Positions 1 to 12,500 of a stretch of 64,000 bases of DNA are shown piece after piece. The position numbers and the translations under genes are program-made. Position 1 is the stretch's first letter. The number at the start of each line of letters is the position of its first letter. Below the pieces are notes generated by a model, which saw only the letters and a program-made list of their open reading frames with translations, ran no database searches and had not been told where the DNA came from. The DNA is from Symbiodinium natans (lineage: Eukaryota; Sar; Dinophyceae; Suessiales; Symbiodiniaceae): the NCBI GenBank assembly GCA_905221605.1, contig CAJNDS010000557.1, forward strand, positions 848,182-912,181. Reading direction: 5' to 3'.

Positions 1-1644
1 TGGTCGAAGCGACCCAGCTCAAGTGCAAGACAGCCATTGATATCTACCAGGCGTGCCGCGGCCCGCAGCTGTCTTTGAACTTGTAAGGGGCTGCCGTTTC
101 TTCGTGCGCCTGCATCTGAAGGAGATTGTGTCTGCAACGCAGTTGCCTGCTTGCAGCTTTTGCAGCCGCAGGATAAGGATGGCATGCGCACCGATGACAT
201 CAATGCTCTGGCTGGCCAACGTGCAGACAAGAAAGGAGGCAACATGAAGCAGCACTCGCAGCAACGTGGCGCGCGTGGCATTCGTGTAGCTCTACCCACA
301 TCTAAGAGCTGTCATTCTCAAGTTTCGGTAGCTTGTGTGAACCTTATCGCAGGCGATGTCTGGACTAGCTTCTACGATAAGGTCAAGGAAGTGAAGGATG
401 GCTGGCAAGCAGTTGCGAGTTTGAAGACGCAGTCTCGTAGTTCAGTGAGCCACCCCCACGAGTAGAGGACTACCACCGCCGCTTCTCTATAAATCAGGGC
501 TTGCCTGAAGTACAGAACTCCGAGTGGCCCGCTGCTGAGTGGCCGAGTGTTCATTCATGGGCACCACACTCCATACAAGTGTCCTGCAACTAGCCCATCC
601 CTCGTTTCTCCGTGGAGTGGAGGTTTTACCAGCGAGCCCTGGAGAATGACAAAACGGAGACGCTCTTCTCGGGTGAGGAGGACTACGGCAAGCGCTCGGA
701 TCCCAGCCCTTGGATGCCGGATCACTTGGCCAACTTGTTTCGTCACGTCTCCGGCACGTGAAGTGCCGCTTGTGTGCTTACGAGCATCATGGGGCAGGTG
801 TTGACATGCACGAGCTGTTTGTCACGTACCTCAACCTCAAGAAGATCTCCACGCTGAGGCTCCACGAAACAGCGTCGCGGTCCACTCCAGTATGCAGTCG
901 CGCCCGTACCCAGGCGGAACAACTTCAGAGCAGCGACCTACGCCCGGCTCAAAAAGAAGACCATCGACCTGGAGCCGGATGATCCCGAGGTGGACAAGTG
1001 GCTTGGTTGCAACATGTTCAGGGTTTAGGGTCTTAGGGTCTGAGGGTTTAGGGTTTAGGGTTTAGCTTCATCGCCGGTGCGATGTGCGGCGCTTAGGAAA
1101 GGCATGGTGTAAGCTACCTTTCTGAGAGCTTTGAAGGACGGTCGAGAAGGAGTACCACGAGCTGGACTACATAGAGTGGCTCAAGACCTTCGATCAGTTC
1201 CACGAGATCAGCAGATACTGCAAGTACGGTGCCTTGGGCCGCAGCAGAGGTCTCTGAAGTTGGCTGGTGCATCGAGATTCCGGGCCTAGGATCTGCGGGC
1301 TGAGGGGCCTCAGCCCTCAGCCCTTAAACCCTAAACCCTAAACCCTAAACCCTAAACCCTAAACCCTAAACCCTAGACCCTAGACCCTAGACCCTAAGCC
1401 CTAAACCCTAATCCCTAATCCCATGGCTGCCCTCGTCACAGCTCAGGTGAGAAGAACTACTCTGCAGGGGCCCCACGCTTTGGGCGCATTAGCTTATGGA
1501 ATTTAAAAGAATAATAACAATAATAATAAGACTACTAATAATAATAATACTAATAATAATAATACTAATAATACTAATAATACTAATAATAATAATAAGA
1601 CTACTAATAATAATACTAATAATACTAATAATAATAATAATAAC

Positions 1645-1680
<36 letters not shown>

Positions 1681-4600
1681 AATAAACATTGCTGCCAAGG
1701 AATACCTGGAAGGCCTCATCTCCTACCTGCGAGGCTTCCTCCTCCGGACGCAGCCCTTGGTCCGGGGGCCCAGAACCAGGAGTTTAGGGTTTAGGGTTTA
1801 GGGTTTAGGGTTTAGGGTTTAGGGTTTAGGGTTTAGGGTTTAGGCACCCACGAGTGCCGAGCTGCTGTGTTGCGATGTGTTGCGTTCCTGGGACTCCTGA
1901 GATCGACGTCGCCAAGCTCGAGCAGCAGTTCGAGAAGGATCAACCCTAAACCCTAAACCCTGAACCCTGAACCCTAAACCCTAAACCCTAAACCCTAAAG
2001 CCTAAAGCCTAAAGCCTAAACCCTAAGCAACAGCCCAACAGCCTGGTCATAAGATGAGCCCTGTAAACAAAAGCCAAATTCCCCCCAAAAAGCGAGACCC
2101 AAACCTTAGATCCCACGCGCCAAGCCCTAAAAGCCCCGAAAAGGCCTAAGAACCCTAACAACCCTAAGAACCCTAACAACCCTAAGAACCCTGAGAACCC
2201 TAAGGAGCCGAAGAACCCTAAGAACCCTAAGGAGCCTAAGAACCCTAGAATCCCTCTTGTCAGGAGTTTGAGGAGAGATGGGGCGACAAGAGCATCCCGG
2301 GCTAGCAAGACCCGACCTACAAGGAGTCCGATGCCTCCGTCTTTTTTTTTGGGTTTGTTTGGTGGAGGATGTTTCGTTGTTATATTATTTTTTTTGGCGG
2401 GGGGGGGGGGGGGTTCCGAACTGAGGGGTGCCCTATGATTGGGGTCATCGTATAAGGGGATCCCTAAACCCTACACCTTCAACCTCGGGGCTTTTAGGGT
2501 GTTTTGGTGGCCATTTGGACTTTAGGGTTGGGTCCTTTGGCTGCGGAGGCACGATGCAAAGCATGGCTTAGGAGGTCAGGTGCAAGTTCCTTGAACAGTA
2601 TTCAGTGCTACGTGTTATAGGTGCTAATGTTGTCAAGCCACGACTCTTGGCAGTTCGCAAGATGAGGCCAGGAGTTTAGGGTTAGAGTTTAGGGTTTAGG
2701 GTTTAGGGTTTAGGGTTGAGGGTTTAGGGTTTAGGGGCTACGGGGTTTAGGGGGGCCTCAACATGCTGCCGTGCGGTGCAGGACAAGCTCTTCTGCATGC
2801 CCTCCAACAAGCTCTTCAACAAGGAGATCCTCAAGACCAATCACGAGCCGCCCCCTTGGAGTCAGAGTTGTCTGAATGGCATCCTACACCCTAAACCCTC
2901 AATCCTAAACCCTAAACCCTAAACCCCAAACCCTGAACCCTGAACCCTAAACCCTAAACCCTAAACCCTAAACCCAGTGTTTCATCTGATCTGCACACTG
3001 AAGGGGTGGCAAGCTCTATAAGAAGAAGCTCGCGGAGATGCCCGGCTGCCATGTTGCATGTGGGCTGCTCTAAACCCTAAACCCTAACCCTAAACCCTAA
3101 ACCCTAAACCCTAAACCCTAAACCCTAAACCCTAAACCCTAAACCCTAAACCCTAAACCCTAAACCCTAAACCCTAAACCCTAAACCCTAAACCCTAAAC
3201 CCTAAACCCTAAACCCTAAACCCTAACCCGTAAACCCTAAACCCTAAACCCTAAACCCTAAACCCTAAACCCTAAACCCTAAACCCTAAACCCTAAACCC
3301 TAAACAAACCCTAAACCCTAAACCCTAAACCCCAAACCCTAACCCTAAGCCCTAAACCCTAAATGCTGCTGGGCTTATGGTGAACGCAGCTGCAAGCTTT
3401 GCACAAGTGCATGGCAAGCACATGACGCCCATATGTGACACCTTACAGGCAAGCCAAGCAAGCCGGGCAGGTGCCAATCAGTGTCAAGCCCGGGGATCAA
3501 CCTTGCTCTCAGATGCTTTCCGCAGCTTTGGACAAGATTGTCTTCTCGTTCTCCTGAACGCCCAAGCAACAGTTCAAACAACTTCTACACGCTCTGAAAG
3601 CCAATGCGCCGGCTGTTGCCCGTTGTGCTTGCGGCCTTTTGCCTGGCACCCACATGGGTCAATGTCGGTGACGCAGGCGCGGGGCTTTTGCAAAGTCGGC
3701 GGTAGTACTGGGCCGAGAATCCTGGTCATCTAAACCCCCGAAACTCCAATACCCCTTAGTTAAGGCATGTTCCTTAAACCACACAAGGAACCCCACAATG
3801 ATTTACGGAGTATTCCTGAACTACGGGGTATTGGAGTTCCTGGGGATGCCAGTCGCGGCCTTGATCTTTCAGGGCCAATACGTTCTCTTTGGGAGTCTTG
3901 GTGTGGCCATAGGGGTTGAAGACATCATTTACAAGCAGGTTTTATATTTCTGTTTTTGGTGAGTGTATATAAGGTTCCTTTTTTTAAATATTGGTGAGTG
4001 TATATACCTGGTGTCCTTTTGGGGTACAAGAAATATATACCCTACTTCAATTTGGGTTGTACAGGGGGTGGCCGGCCTTTGAGCTGCAAAAAGGTCCCGT
4101 GAGTGGATGCATTGACGCCGACAGCATGCCACAGTGAGTAAAAGGACCTCCTACGTGTTTTGGGAGAGAGACCGGAGAGGTCACCCACGTGCAGCTGTGC
4201 GGCGAGCTGCAGCCGCTGACAGCGAGGCAGAATGGAATAGATTTTGCATCGGAAGGGGTCCGCAAGGGGCACTGCGTCGAGCATGTACAAGCAACTTATA
4301 ATCATGTGCCTGCCGAATGTTACAGTCTCATGCTCGGGGACCACACAGTGGTCAATGCCACGCAGCTTTCCCGCTTCGCGCCTGCTGAGGTCATATCTCG
4401 AAGTGACTTGCGCGGCGCGGTGGCAAAGTAGGTGAATTTGTTTGGTAGTTGGCGGGCCCTCTCGAAGTTTGGCATCGCTGCACTGCGACTGGGGCAGTGT
4501 AGCGTAGAAGCCTGCCAGCATGTGCATTCACAGCAGAAGCATTGTGGGAACCTTTGCCGATGACCGTGCTGCAATCAGGTAAAATCATCGTCCGTGGTGC

Positions 4601-7600
4601 GACCTTCACTCTTACCGCATCACTGTTTGTTCCAGAGGCGTTTGGCCCAGGGTTCATAGTTCAAGCAAATCAAAAAGTCAAGATGACCTCTGCCATCGCC
4701 ACGATAGCTGTGTCAGCAACACCATCAGTTTCTGAGCTGCTTTCACGCTGTCAATGTGTTCTGCAACAACCCTCCCCAAATTCAAAGATGGCTTGCAGGT
4801 GCGGAGAATGGATGGCTACCTATGGTACATTGCCCAGGCAAGGCGGCCCAGAAACTTGGAGCGCATCGCAACGGCGACCCTTGCCAGTGGCAGGTAGACA
4901 AGTTCAACCCTGACAACACGCCCAACTCGGATGAAGCCGAGCTCATGGCGAAAGCCGGCGAGATGGCACGGAAGGCGTGCTCCTGTGTTTTTTTGTGCAA
5001 GGCTCACAGCCACCCTGCTGGTAGAAGGGAGCAGGGGCCCAGAATAGTATAACAATGTTTTGAAAAGGAATACCGTAACAGTACAGCAGTATAAGAATAG
5101 ACTAATGTGAGAAATATAGTAATGTAAGAACACCATCCGCCCCTGGAGGTCGGCGATGGCCTTGCTGTGGACCTTGGCGCAGGCAGCGGCAACGACCTGC
5201 GGTACCTGCAGGCGCCTCGACAGCTCGGGAGCCCTAGAGCCCCCAAATCTACTACGACAGTCAGAACCTACATACCAGGGAGATGATACTAGCATAACAA
5301 TCGACTACCACAAGGATATACCACAGTAAATATACGACCATGATGTTTTACTAGAATAATATGCCTGAACCCTCAACGCCAAAGCTGGCCTGGGAGTGTG
5401 AGCATCGATTTAGGGTTTAGGGGTGTTCTTGACTTTGCATCACTACGCGCCCTCGGGTAAGGGCACAACAATCCCATCATCAGAAGCGGGAATTCTATTC
5501 CTCAAGGCAGCGTCACCAAATTACAAGGGGAAGCCCTCAAAAGGTATGTTGTTCTAAGTCAAAGTCCCTTGCTGGGGTTGATTGTGCAAGGTCCCCACAA
5601 ACCAGCAAACGGTAAAACCTACAGCCCCGAACCCGAACCTATGCCCTAAGTTACCAATACCCTAAACTCTAAACCCTAAACCCCAAACTCCCCATCAGGC
5701 CACTGGTCTGAAACCTCTTCGCGTGCTCGGTGTGGAGCCAAATCGTTTCACCTGGCCCCAAGCCGAGTCACAAGCCGCTTGGCAGCTTGGAATTAGGGTT
5801 GAGTTTTTTGAGGGTTCCCTGAGGAGTCACGAGAGGGATCAGAGCGCCACAGCTTTAGCCTAAGAACCTGTGTTTTGTGTGTGGGGGGGGTCTGGGGTTT
5901 TAGGGTTTCGGGTTTTACGGTGTTGGGTTCTTTTAGGGTTTTGGGGGCTGCAGAGCTGCAGGATTTTTTTCCGGGTTTTAGGTTTCTTGAGGCGCGGGAC
6001 GTGGCTTCTGAGTCTGGCGGCCAAATCGACGTCAGCTTTGCAGCAGACATCTCGGAGGCATGGGGAGGAGGGCGCTGCTCAGTCGCTTCCCCAAATGTCA
6101 ACCTCAGCTTCGGGTACCAGGGGGGCCTCCTGGGAAATATGGGGGGGTATTTCTCAAACAAGGGGCGCCCCCTTTGGTACCCCAAAATAGAAGAGAATCC
6201 CTTTGAAGGGGCACCCCAACAGGGTACCCCCAATTTCGGAAACCCCCCCCCCCCCTTTACCAACCTGTAGAGCCAAAGGTTCTAAAGGCACTTGACCCAG
6301 CTTCTGCGACTCGGCCCCTGGGCAGGTCCCCTCCGAGAGTGCCTCGCTGCTTTTGGCCAAGCGCGCCTTTTGGCAGTGAAGATCATGGGAGCGGGGTGAA
6401 GGGTTTAGGGTTTAGGGTTCAGGGTTTAGGGTTTAGGGTTAAGGGTTTAGGGTTTTAGGGGTGCAAGCCAAGATGCTCACCAATGTCGTGCTAGCATCTG
6501 ATGTCTGCATTCTTTGTACATTGGCGAGTCCCCGCCTTCCCCCTTTTATTAAATGCCACCCCCTAATTATAAAAGCACTTTCCGGAGAATCCTGCCGAAA
6601 CCGACCCCGCCTTGTAAACCCCATTCCGAATTAGGGGGTGGTTCAGGGCTTTTAAAACCCTCAAGCCAACCAACATCCTGAAGCTCCCTTCCCTCCCTTC
6701 CCTCCCAGTCCCCTCCAAAGCCTGAAGCCTACACCCTAAACCCTTTGGAGCCCAAACATGACATTTGGATAAAAACCTCCCCCTAATGATAAAAACACAT
6801 TTCGAGTTTCTATGGGGGGGGGGGGTGGGCCCCCTCCCCCCGGTTTCACATTAGGGGGAAGGGATTAATGTGCGCCGCAGTGCAAAACCGAAAGCATCGA
6901 CTGCTAGGAACCCCGACCACTGTTTTCGCGAAAGCCTGCCACCTCCTTCCGCATTTTGAGGTTTTGGGAGGGTGTGAGAGAGGGGAGGGGGGAGGGTTCC
7001 CTCCGAACCCTCCAACACGCCGCCCAGGGTTGGCGGACGCTCTTCTCAAGACGCGCGAGGGCATTTCTACCCAAAGCAGTAGGCCACGTAGCGTGAAGCC
7101 ATCGAAAGAATGAATGATCAGAGCTTGCACGCTTGTGGTGGACGATCAGAGACTGTGCAATGAGATTTTCGCAATAAGACTTACCTGGATCCGGGGGCGC
7201 AAAGAAAGCCACACAGTGATGGCAGAATGCTGCTTGATGTACTCCGCATGTGGCGGGGCTTGCGCGCAACAGTGTCGTGTGAATGGTAAACCTGCTGAGT
7301 GACATCCTTGAGAAAAATCCGAAGCCTTCTGAACCAAAAATTGAAGAACGTGAATAAGCAAACTCGTGGTTTGTGCTTGCATCCTTCCACGCCGATAAGT
7401 ATGGGCGATGAAACTTCCAAAGCCGGCCGGGTCATTCTGCAGACTTGCGCCATTTCAGGTGTTGTGCTCTGTGGACGATGAGCTGGCCACGGTGAAGCAG
7501 ATTTTCCGAGTCCTGAAGCCAGGTACCTTGTCTGTCAAAGCAGCTTAGGGTTTAGGGTGGGTTTAGGGAACTCCAGAAAAGGGTCAGTCACGAATATTTT

Positions 7601-9508
7601 CAGTCTGTGGGTGTGTAGGTGAATATGCACACAAGGTATTCACCCCCCCTCCCCCCATTGCTTGCTAGCAAACCGCTCGCCTGAACGCCTTGTCTCTTCG
7701 TGATACTTGACAACCGAGAGCACTGTGAGCAAAGATGTGTTCGGGCCCGGGTTGTGCTTATCAAGAGTCGGTATGGGCTCCATTTTTTCGGGGTTGACAT
7801 GTTTGCTCAATCACCACGCCATCTCCCATTTTCGTTTGGTCATATGTCAAGGCGCGCAGGGCAAAGCTCACCCCAGAGATTGCGGGAAGGATATGCATGA
7901 GAACGCGACGGCGCCGTAAACCACACCCCAATGGTGGAAGACGCATTGTAGATGCCGGCAGGGTACCTTGTAGGGGAAGCACCCTAAACCCTAAGCCCTA
8001 GACCATAAACCCGAAACCCTAAACCCTAAACCCCAAGCCCTAAACCCGAAACCCTAAACCCCAAGCCCTCTACCCTAAGCCCCCTCTTCCTCTCCTGGGA
8101 GGTGGGGTTTTTGTGTTCATCGAGCACGTTGCGGCAGATCCCGGCTCTGGCCTGCGCACGGCGCAGGCCCGTTTACAACATTTGGGTTTAGGGTTTAGGG
8201 CTTGGGGATTGGGGTTTAGGGTTTAGGGATACGGGGGTGTCCGAAATTCAGGGATGCCTTATTGGGGTCCTTCTTATAGGGGAATCCGATGATGTGGGAT
8301 CAAACTTGGGGGGTCCCCAAACTTTTTGTAAATCCCCATGTACTAACAAAGTAATTGTAAACGCTTGCGCGCGCCGCCTCGGCGGCCGGGCCGAAAGGAG
8401 GTTTCTGGGACGGGCCTCAAAAAAAGGGGACGGGTCCCAGAAAGGTTTCAGGGTGGGGGGGTCCCAAGGGGGGTTCCAGGGGGTCCAAGGAGCGGGTTCA
8501 CGGGGGTGTTCACTCCTCCAAGCGATGGGGGGCGGGGGGGTTCCCACAGGCTGGGGGGGGGTGCGTCACAAAGTTTGGCAGGGGGTCTGCTTGTTCCAAA
8601 ACGCTTCTCGGCAGGAAGCCGAGGCGAATCGAATCGTGTGACAATATATTTTTCTTAGAAATATTACAAGAGTATCCAAAATAGTACAGTATAACCCTTC
8701 TCAGGTTTATTCTGGGCCGAAGGGCCCTGTCTCATCGGCATATTCCGGTCCAGAATCATGTTCAACTAACAGGCTGTCTGGAAGTCCAAGATTCCCGGCC
8801 AGGGGAGCATCGAAGATATTCGGGGCTCGGAACATCCTAGCAACACACGTTCAAAGACGAGGTTCAAAGCTTGCAGCCGCTTGGAATTCTCGGCCACAGC
8901 GCCTTTCTCATCAGGTGCAGGATCCTAGTGGATCGGCACACCCAACTGCCCAAGCCCTAAACCCTAAACCCTAAACCCTAAACCCTAAACCCTAACCCTA
9001 AACCCTAAACCCTAAACCCTAAACCCTATACCCTAAACCCTAAACCCTAAACCCTAAACCCTAAACCCTAAACTCCAAAGGACATCTTCCGCCCGTTGCA
9101 GCTCGCCTTTGCGAACAACTGCGACATGGCCCGTTTCTTGGCAGCACAGCGTTTGCTTTGTTTCTTGGTCTTGTGGTTGACGAGAATTCGGGAACTGGCG
9201 ATGAGCCGCAATTTTCGCTGTTTTTTTTCCTCAGGTTCGTTTGGGGATGTTCCCCCTTATACTAACACTCCTTAGTATTGATTTTCGTGCCCCCTGTTAT
9301 AATTCCTATGAAGGACTGTTCGTCTAGGGGGGCAACATCCAAAGTTTCCTTGCATGCCTTCGGCCTAAAGGTGACACAGCTAGCGTCCTCCGGTCGCTTC
9401 CCTGGTCCCGCCTGGACCTGGAGAGCTACGAGGAGGCCTGGAATGGGCCCCTGAGCCCGCTGCTTTGTCGCATGGAGAAGACGTGGGGAGAGCAGGGCAT
9501 CAATTGTG

Positions 9509-9578
<70 letters not shown>

Positions 9579-12500
9579 ACCGCGCGCGTGTGTGTTTTTG
9601 CCTGCTAGTTTCGGGTTTAGGGTTTAGGGTGTAGGGTTTAGGGTTGAGGGTGGTGTCTGGCGTCGGAGTGCCTTAGAAGGGACCAAAGAAGACCAAAAAA
9701 ATCTCCGGTTGACTGCCTGGATATTTGCCCTGTGCCCAGGCACATCCGTGGCATCGCAGTGAAGCCACTGGCATCCGCCTAGACTTCCGCTGCGTTTCAG
9801 CCGTGAAAAGCTGGTCGTCTCCACATTGCTCAGTGCCTGTTCCTCTGGCAGCTGATACTTGTAGTGCCAGGCTCACACTGTGTAGCTTGCTTGGAGAATC
9901 GCGTATCATCTCGTGGGCAGCATTCTGCCCATGGCAGGCAGAAGCTGAGCCTCGAGGATCAAAGCCAGCTTGCCACAAAGGTAGATGAGCAGGCGAACGT
10001 CTTGAATCGTTTTTTTTTTTTGGTTGTTTTGCCTCTCTTGTTTTTAAAATCTCTCTCTTTCTCTCTCGCACTCTCTCCCTTTCCCTTTCCCTCCCTTCCT
10101 CTCTTTATCTCCAAGTGGCATGTGGGTTGCCTGGGGCAGGATGATCTTGTCAGGACAAAGCAATAGCCCGTCTTGAAAGCCGCGCAGCAAAATGGCACGA
10201 CCTCTTGAGCGATGCCATCAACGAGCAGTGCCCCCAGCCAGGAGCAGTGAAAATTCGCCATCAGCTGGTACTCTGCACCGGGTCCTTCGAAAAGACCATT
10301 TGCTTCCCAAAACCCGGCAAAACATCATTGGAACAGCTCCAGCACGCTGTCGTCAGAGCGTTACCCATTACGAGAAACAAACGCGTGGCGAGCAGCCAAG
10401 GACCATTCAACACCTGCAGAAAAAGCAGAGCCAGACGATCGAGGACTGGGCAGTTTGATGCTGGTCATGTCTGGTTGTGACGGCTGCTGCAGCCTGTGCT
10501 GAGGAGATGGAGCTTGAGAAGGATGACTCGGACGAGGATGAAGACATGGAAGACGACGGCGCCGATGTCGCTTGCTCAGCAAAATGACAAGACACTGGTG
10601 ATCCAGCCGCGCAAGCACGGGTCCCGATTGAAATTAGCTAGCTGAAGATGCATTCAGTGCCTGCTCCGATCAAACCTTGAAAGTCCTATGGGGGCACAAC
10701 GCTCACAAGGACGTCTGACAGCTGCATGTTGCAGTCTTGGGGGGGCACTCAGGTGGGCTCGAATGCCGGGGACGATGATGAGGTGCTGTCCTCAGCACGT
10801 GTCCAAAATGGCTTGAACATGTCCCGGGAGGAAAAATGCCGCATCGACACTTGGCTACATACTTGAACGTTGTTGAAAGCGCGCCCCACAGCAGGAGCGG
10901 CCCATCTACAACCCACTCAACTTGCCACTGGGCAGGGGCCAGAGCATGGTCAGCGTGGGGTTTAGGGTTTAGGGTTTAGGATTTAGGGTTTGGGGTCTGG
11001 TGGTGCTTGTGAAGGTCGTGCCCAGCTTTGCACATGGCACATCGTGCAGTCTCGTTTCAGGTTGGGATGGCAAGCCGATTCCCTTCTGGCTTTACAAGCT
11101 TCATGGCATGGGCCGGCAGCCGAGTGCACGCACATATCATAAGCTATGCAGTTTGGGGTTTAGGGTTTAGGGTTTAGGGTATGAAGAATGCTGCGATGTC
11201 TTCGAATGTCTTCGAACTGACTTGTCGTCTACAGAGGGGTTCCTCGACTGAGGCATTGAGTACAAGTGTGAGATCTGCCCGGATCTTAGCTCGACGCAGG
11301 CCCCGCACCACACAAGGCCAGAGTGGTCCCAGATGTGATTCAGAAAGCAAGGGAAGCACCCAGGTGGGAACTACTCCTACTGGGGCCGGAGGGCATTCGA
11401 GAGGCACTTCCAGGAAAGGGCCGAATTTGCGCCTTCTTGGAAGTGTGACATATGTGACACATATCCGGCACTGCTCAGAAGTGGTGCTTGAAGGAGTGGA
11501 GACATGCCTTCGGTATGCGCTGCCTCAAGATTCCCAACACAGCACACTTCAAGGAGATCACAAAGATCGAGGACTGAGCTTTCAGACCGCACACATGTGC
11601 ACGCCGGACTTCTGAGTGCCTTGCAAACAGCAATCGTATGATATTGTGTATTATTACATTGCGATTCTTACTATGATTACTAGTATTACTAGTATTAGTA
11701 TTATTATTATTACTATGATGACCATGATTACTATTACTACTATTTTTGCCATTATTACCATCATTATTATTCTTATTATTGTTATTGTGATTATTATGAT
11801 TATTGTTATTACTATTATTATCATAAAAAATGTTATGAGTATTGTAATTATTCGTATTATTGTCATTATTATTATTACTACTACAACTATTCGTATTATT
11901 ATGGTTGTGATCCTGCTATGGCATCCGGAGGAAGCCATCACGCTCTACGAGAAGCTGAAGCGCGATGCTGAGGAGCAGACCTTCCGCCCTGACCAGGCCA
12001 CTCAGTTTACAGGGTTTAGGGTTTAGGGTTTAGGGTTTAGGGTTTAGGGTTTAGGGTGTTTGGGATGTGCACAGGTTTGACGGTTTGACGTGAAATGCCG
12101 GGCATGATTTTGTGAATAGACCCTGGGACACGGGTGGGAACGGCAACTGCAGCACGTGCCTTGCAGGATGTACCCGAAACCCTAAACCCTAAACCCTAAT
12201 CCCTAAACCCCAAACCCTAAACCCTAAACCCGAAACCCCCAAACCCCAAACCCTAAACCCTAAACCCTAAACCCTAAACCCTAAACCCTAAACCCTAAAC
12301 CCTAAACCCTAAACCCTAAACCTTAAACCCTAAACCCTAATCCCTATCAGGATGTGGAATGTGAAGACATCCAGGGCAACGTGATGAGCCAGCGAGCCTT
12401 CGAGGCCGAGTGCTTGCTCTGCCCTCTTCCTCACAATGAGATCTTAGGGTTTAGGGTTTAGGGTTTAGGGTTTAGGGTTTAGGGTTTTATGGAAGCCAAG

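Noticed and set aside
3070-3364. True chromosome end (telomere)
   Set aside because: Arrays are internal, in both orientations and embedded in gene introns; sequence continues on both sides.
5004-5295. Minus-strand gene at 5.0-5.3 kb
   Set aside because: The plus strand there holds a methyltransferase motif I exon with correct splice borders and phase.
12180-12350. Reading CCCTAAA arrays as coding (PKP-type frames such as [13 protein letters not shown])
   Set aside because: Several listed frames end in NPKP or LGFRV strings, which are only translated telomere repeats; I trimmed or ignored them.
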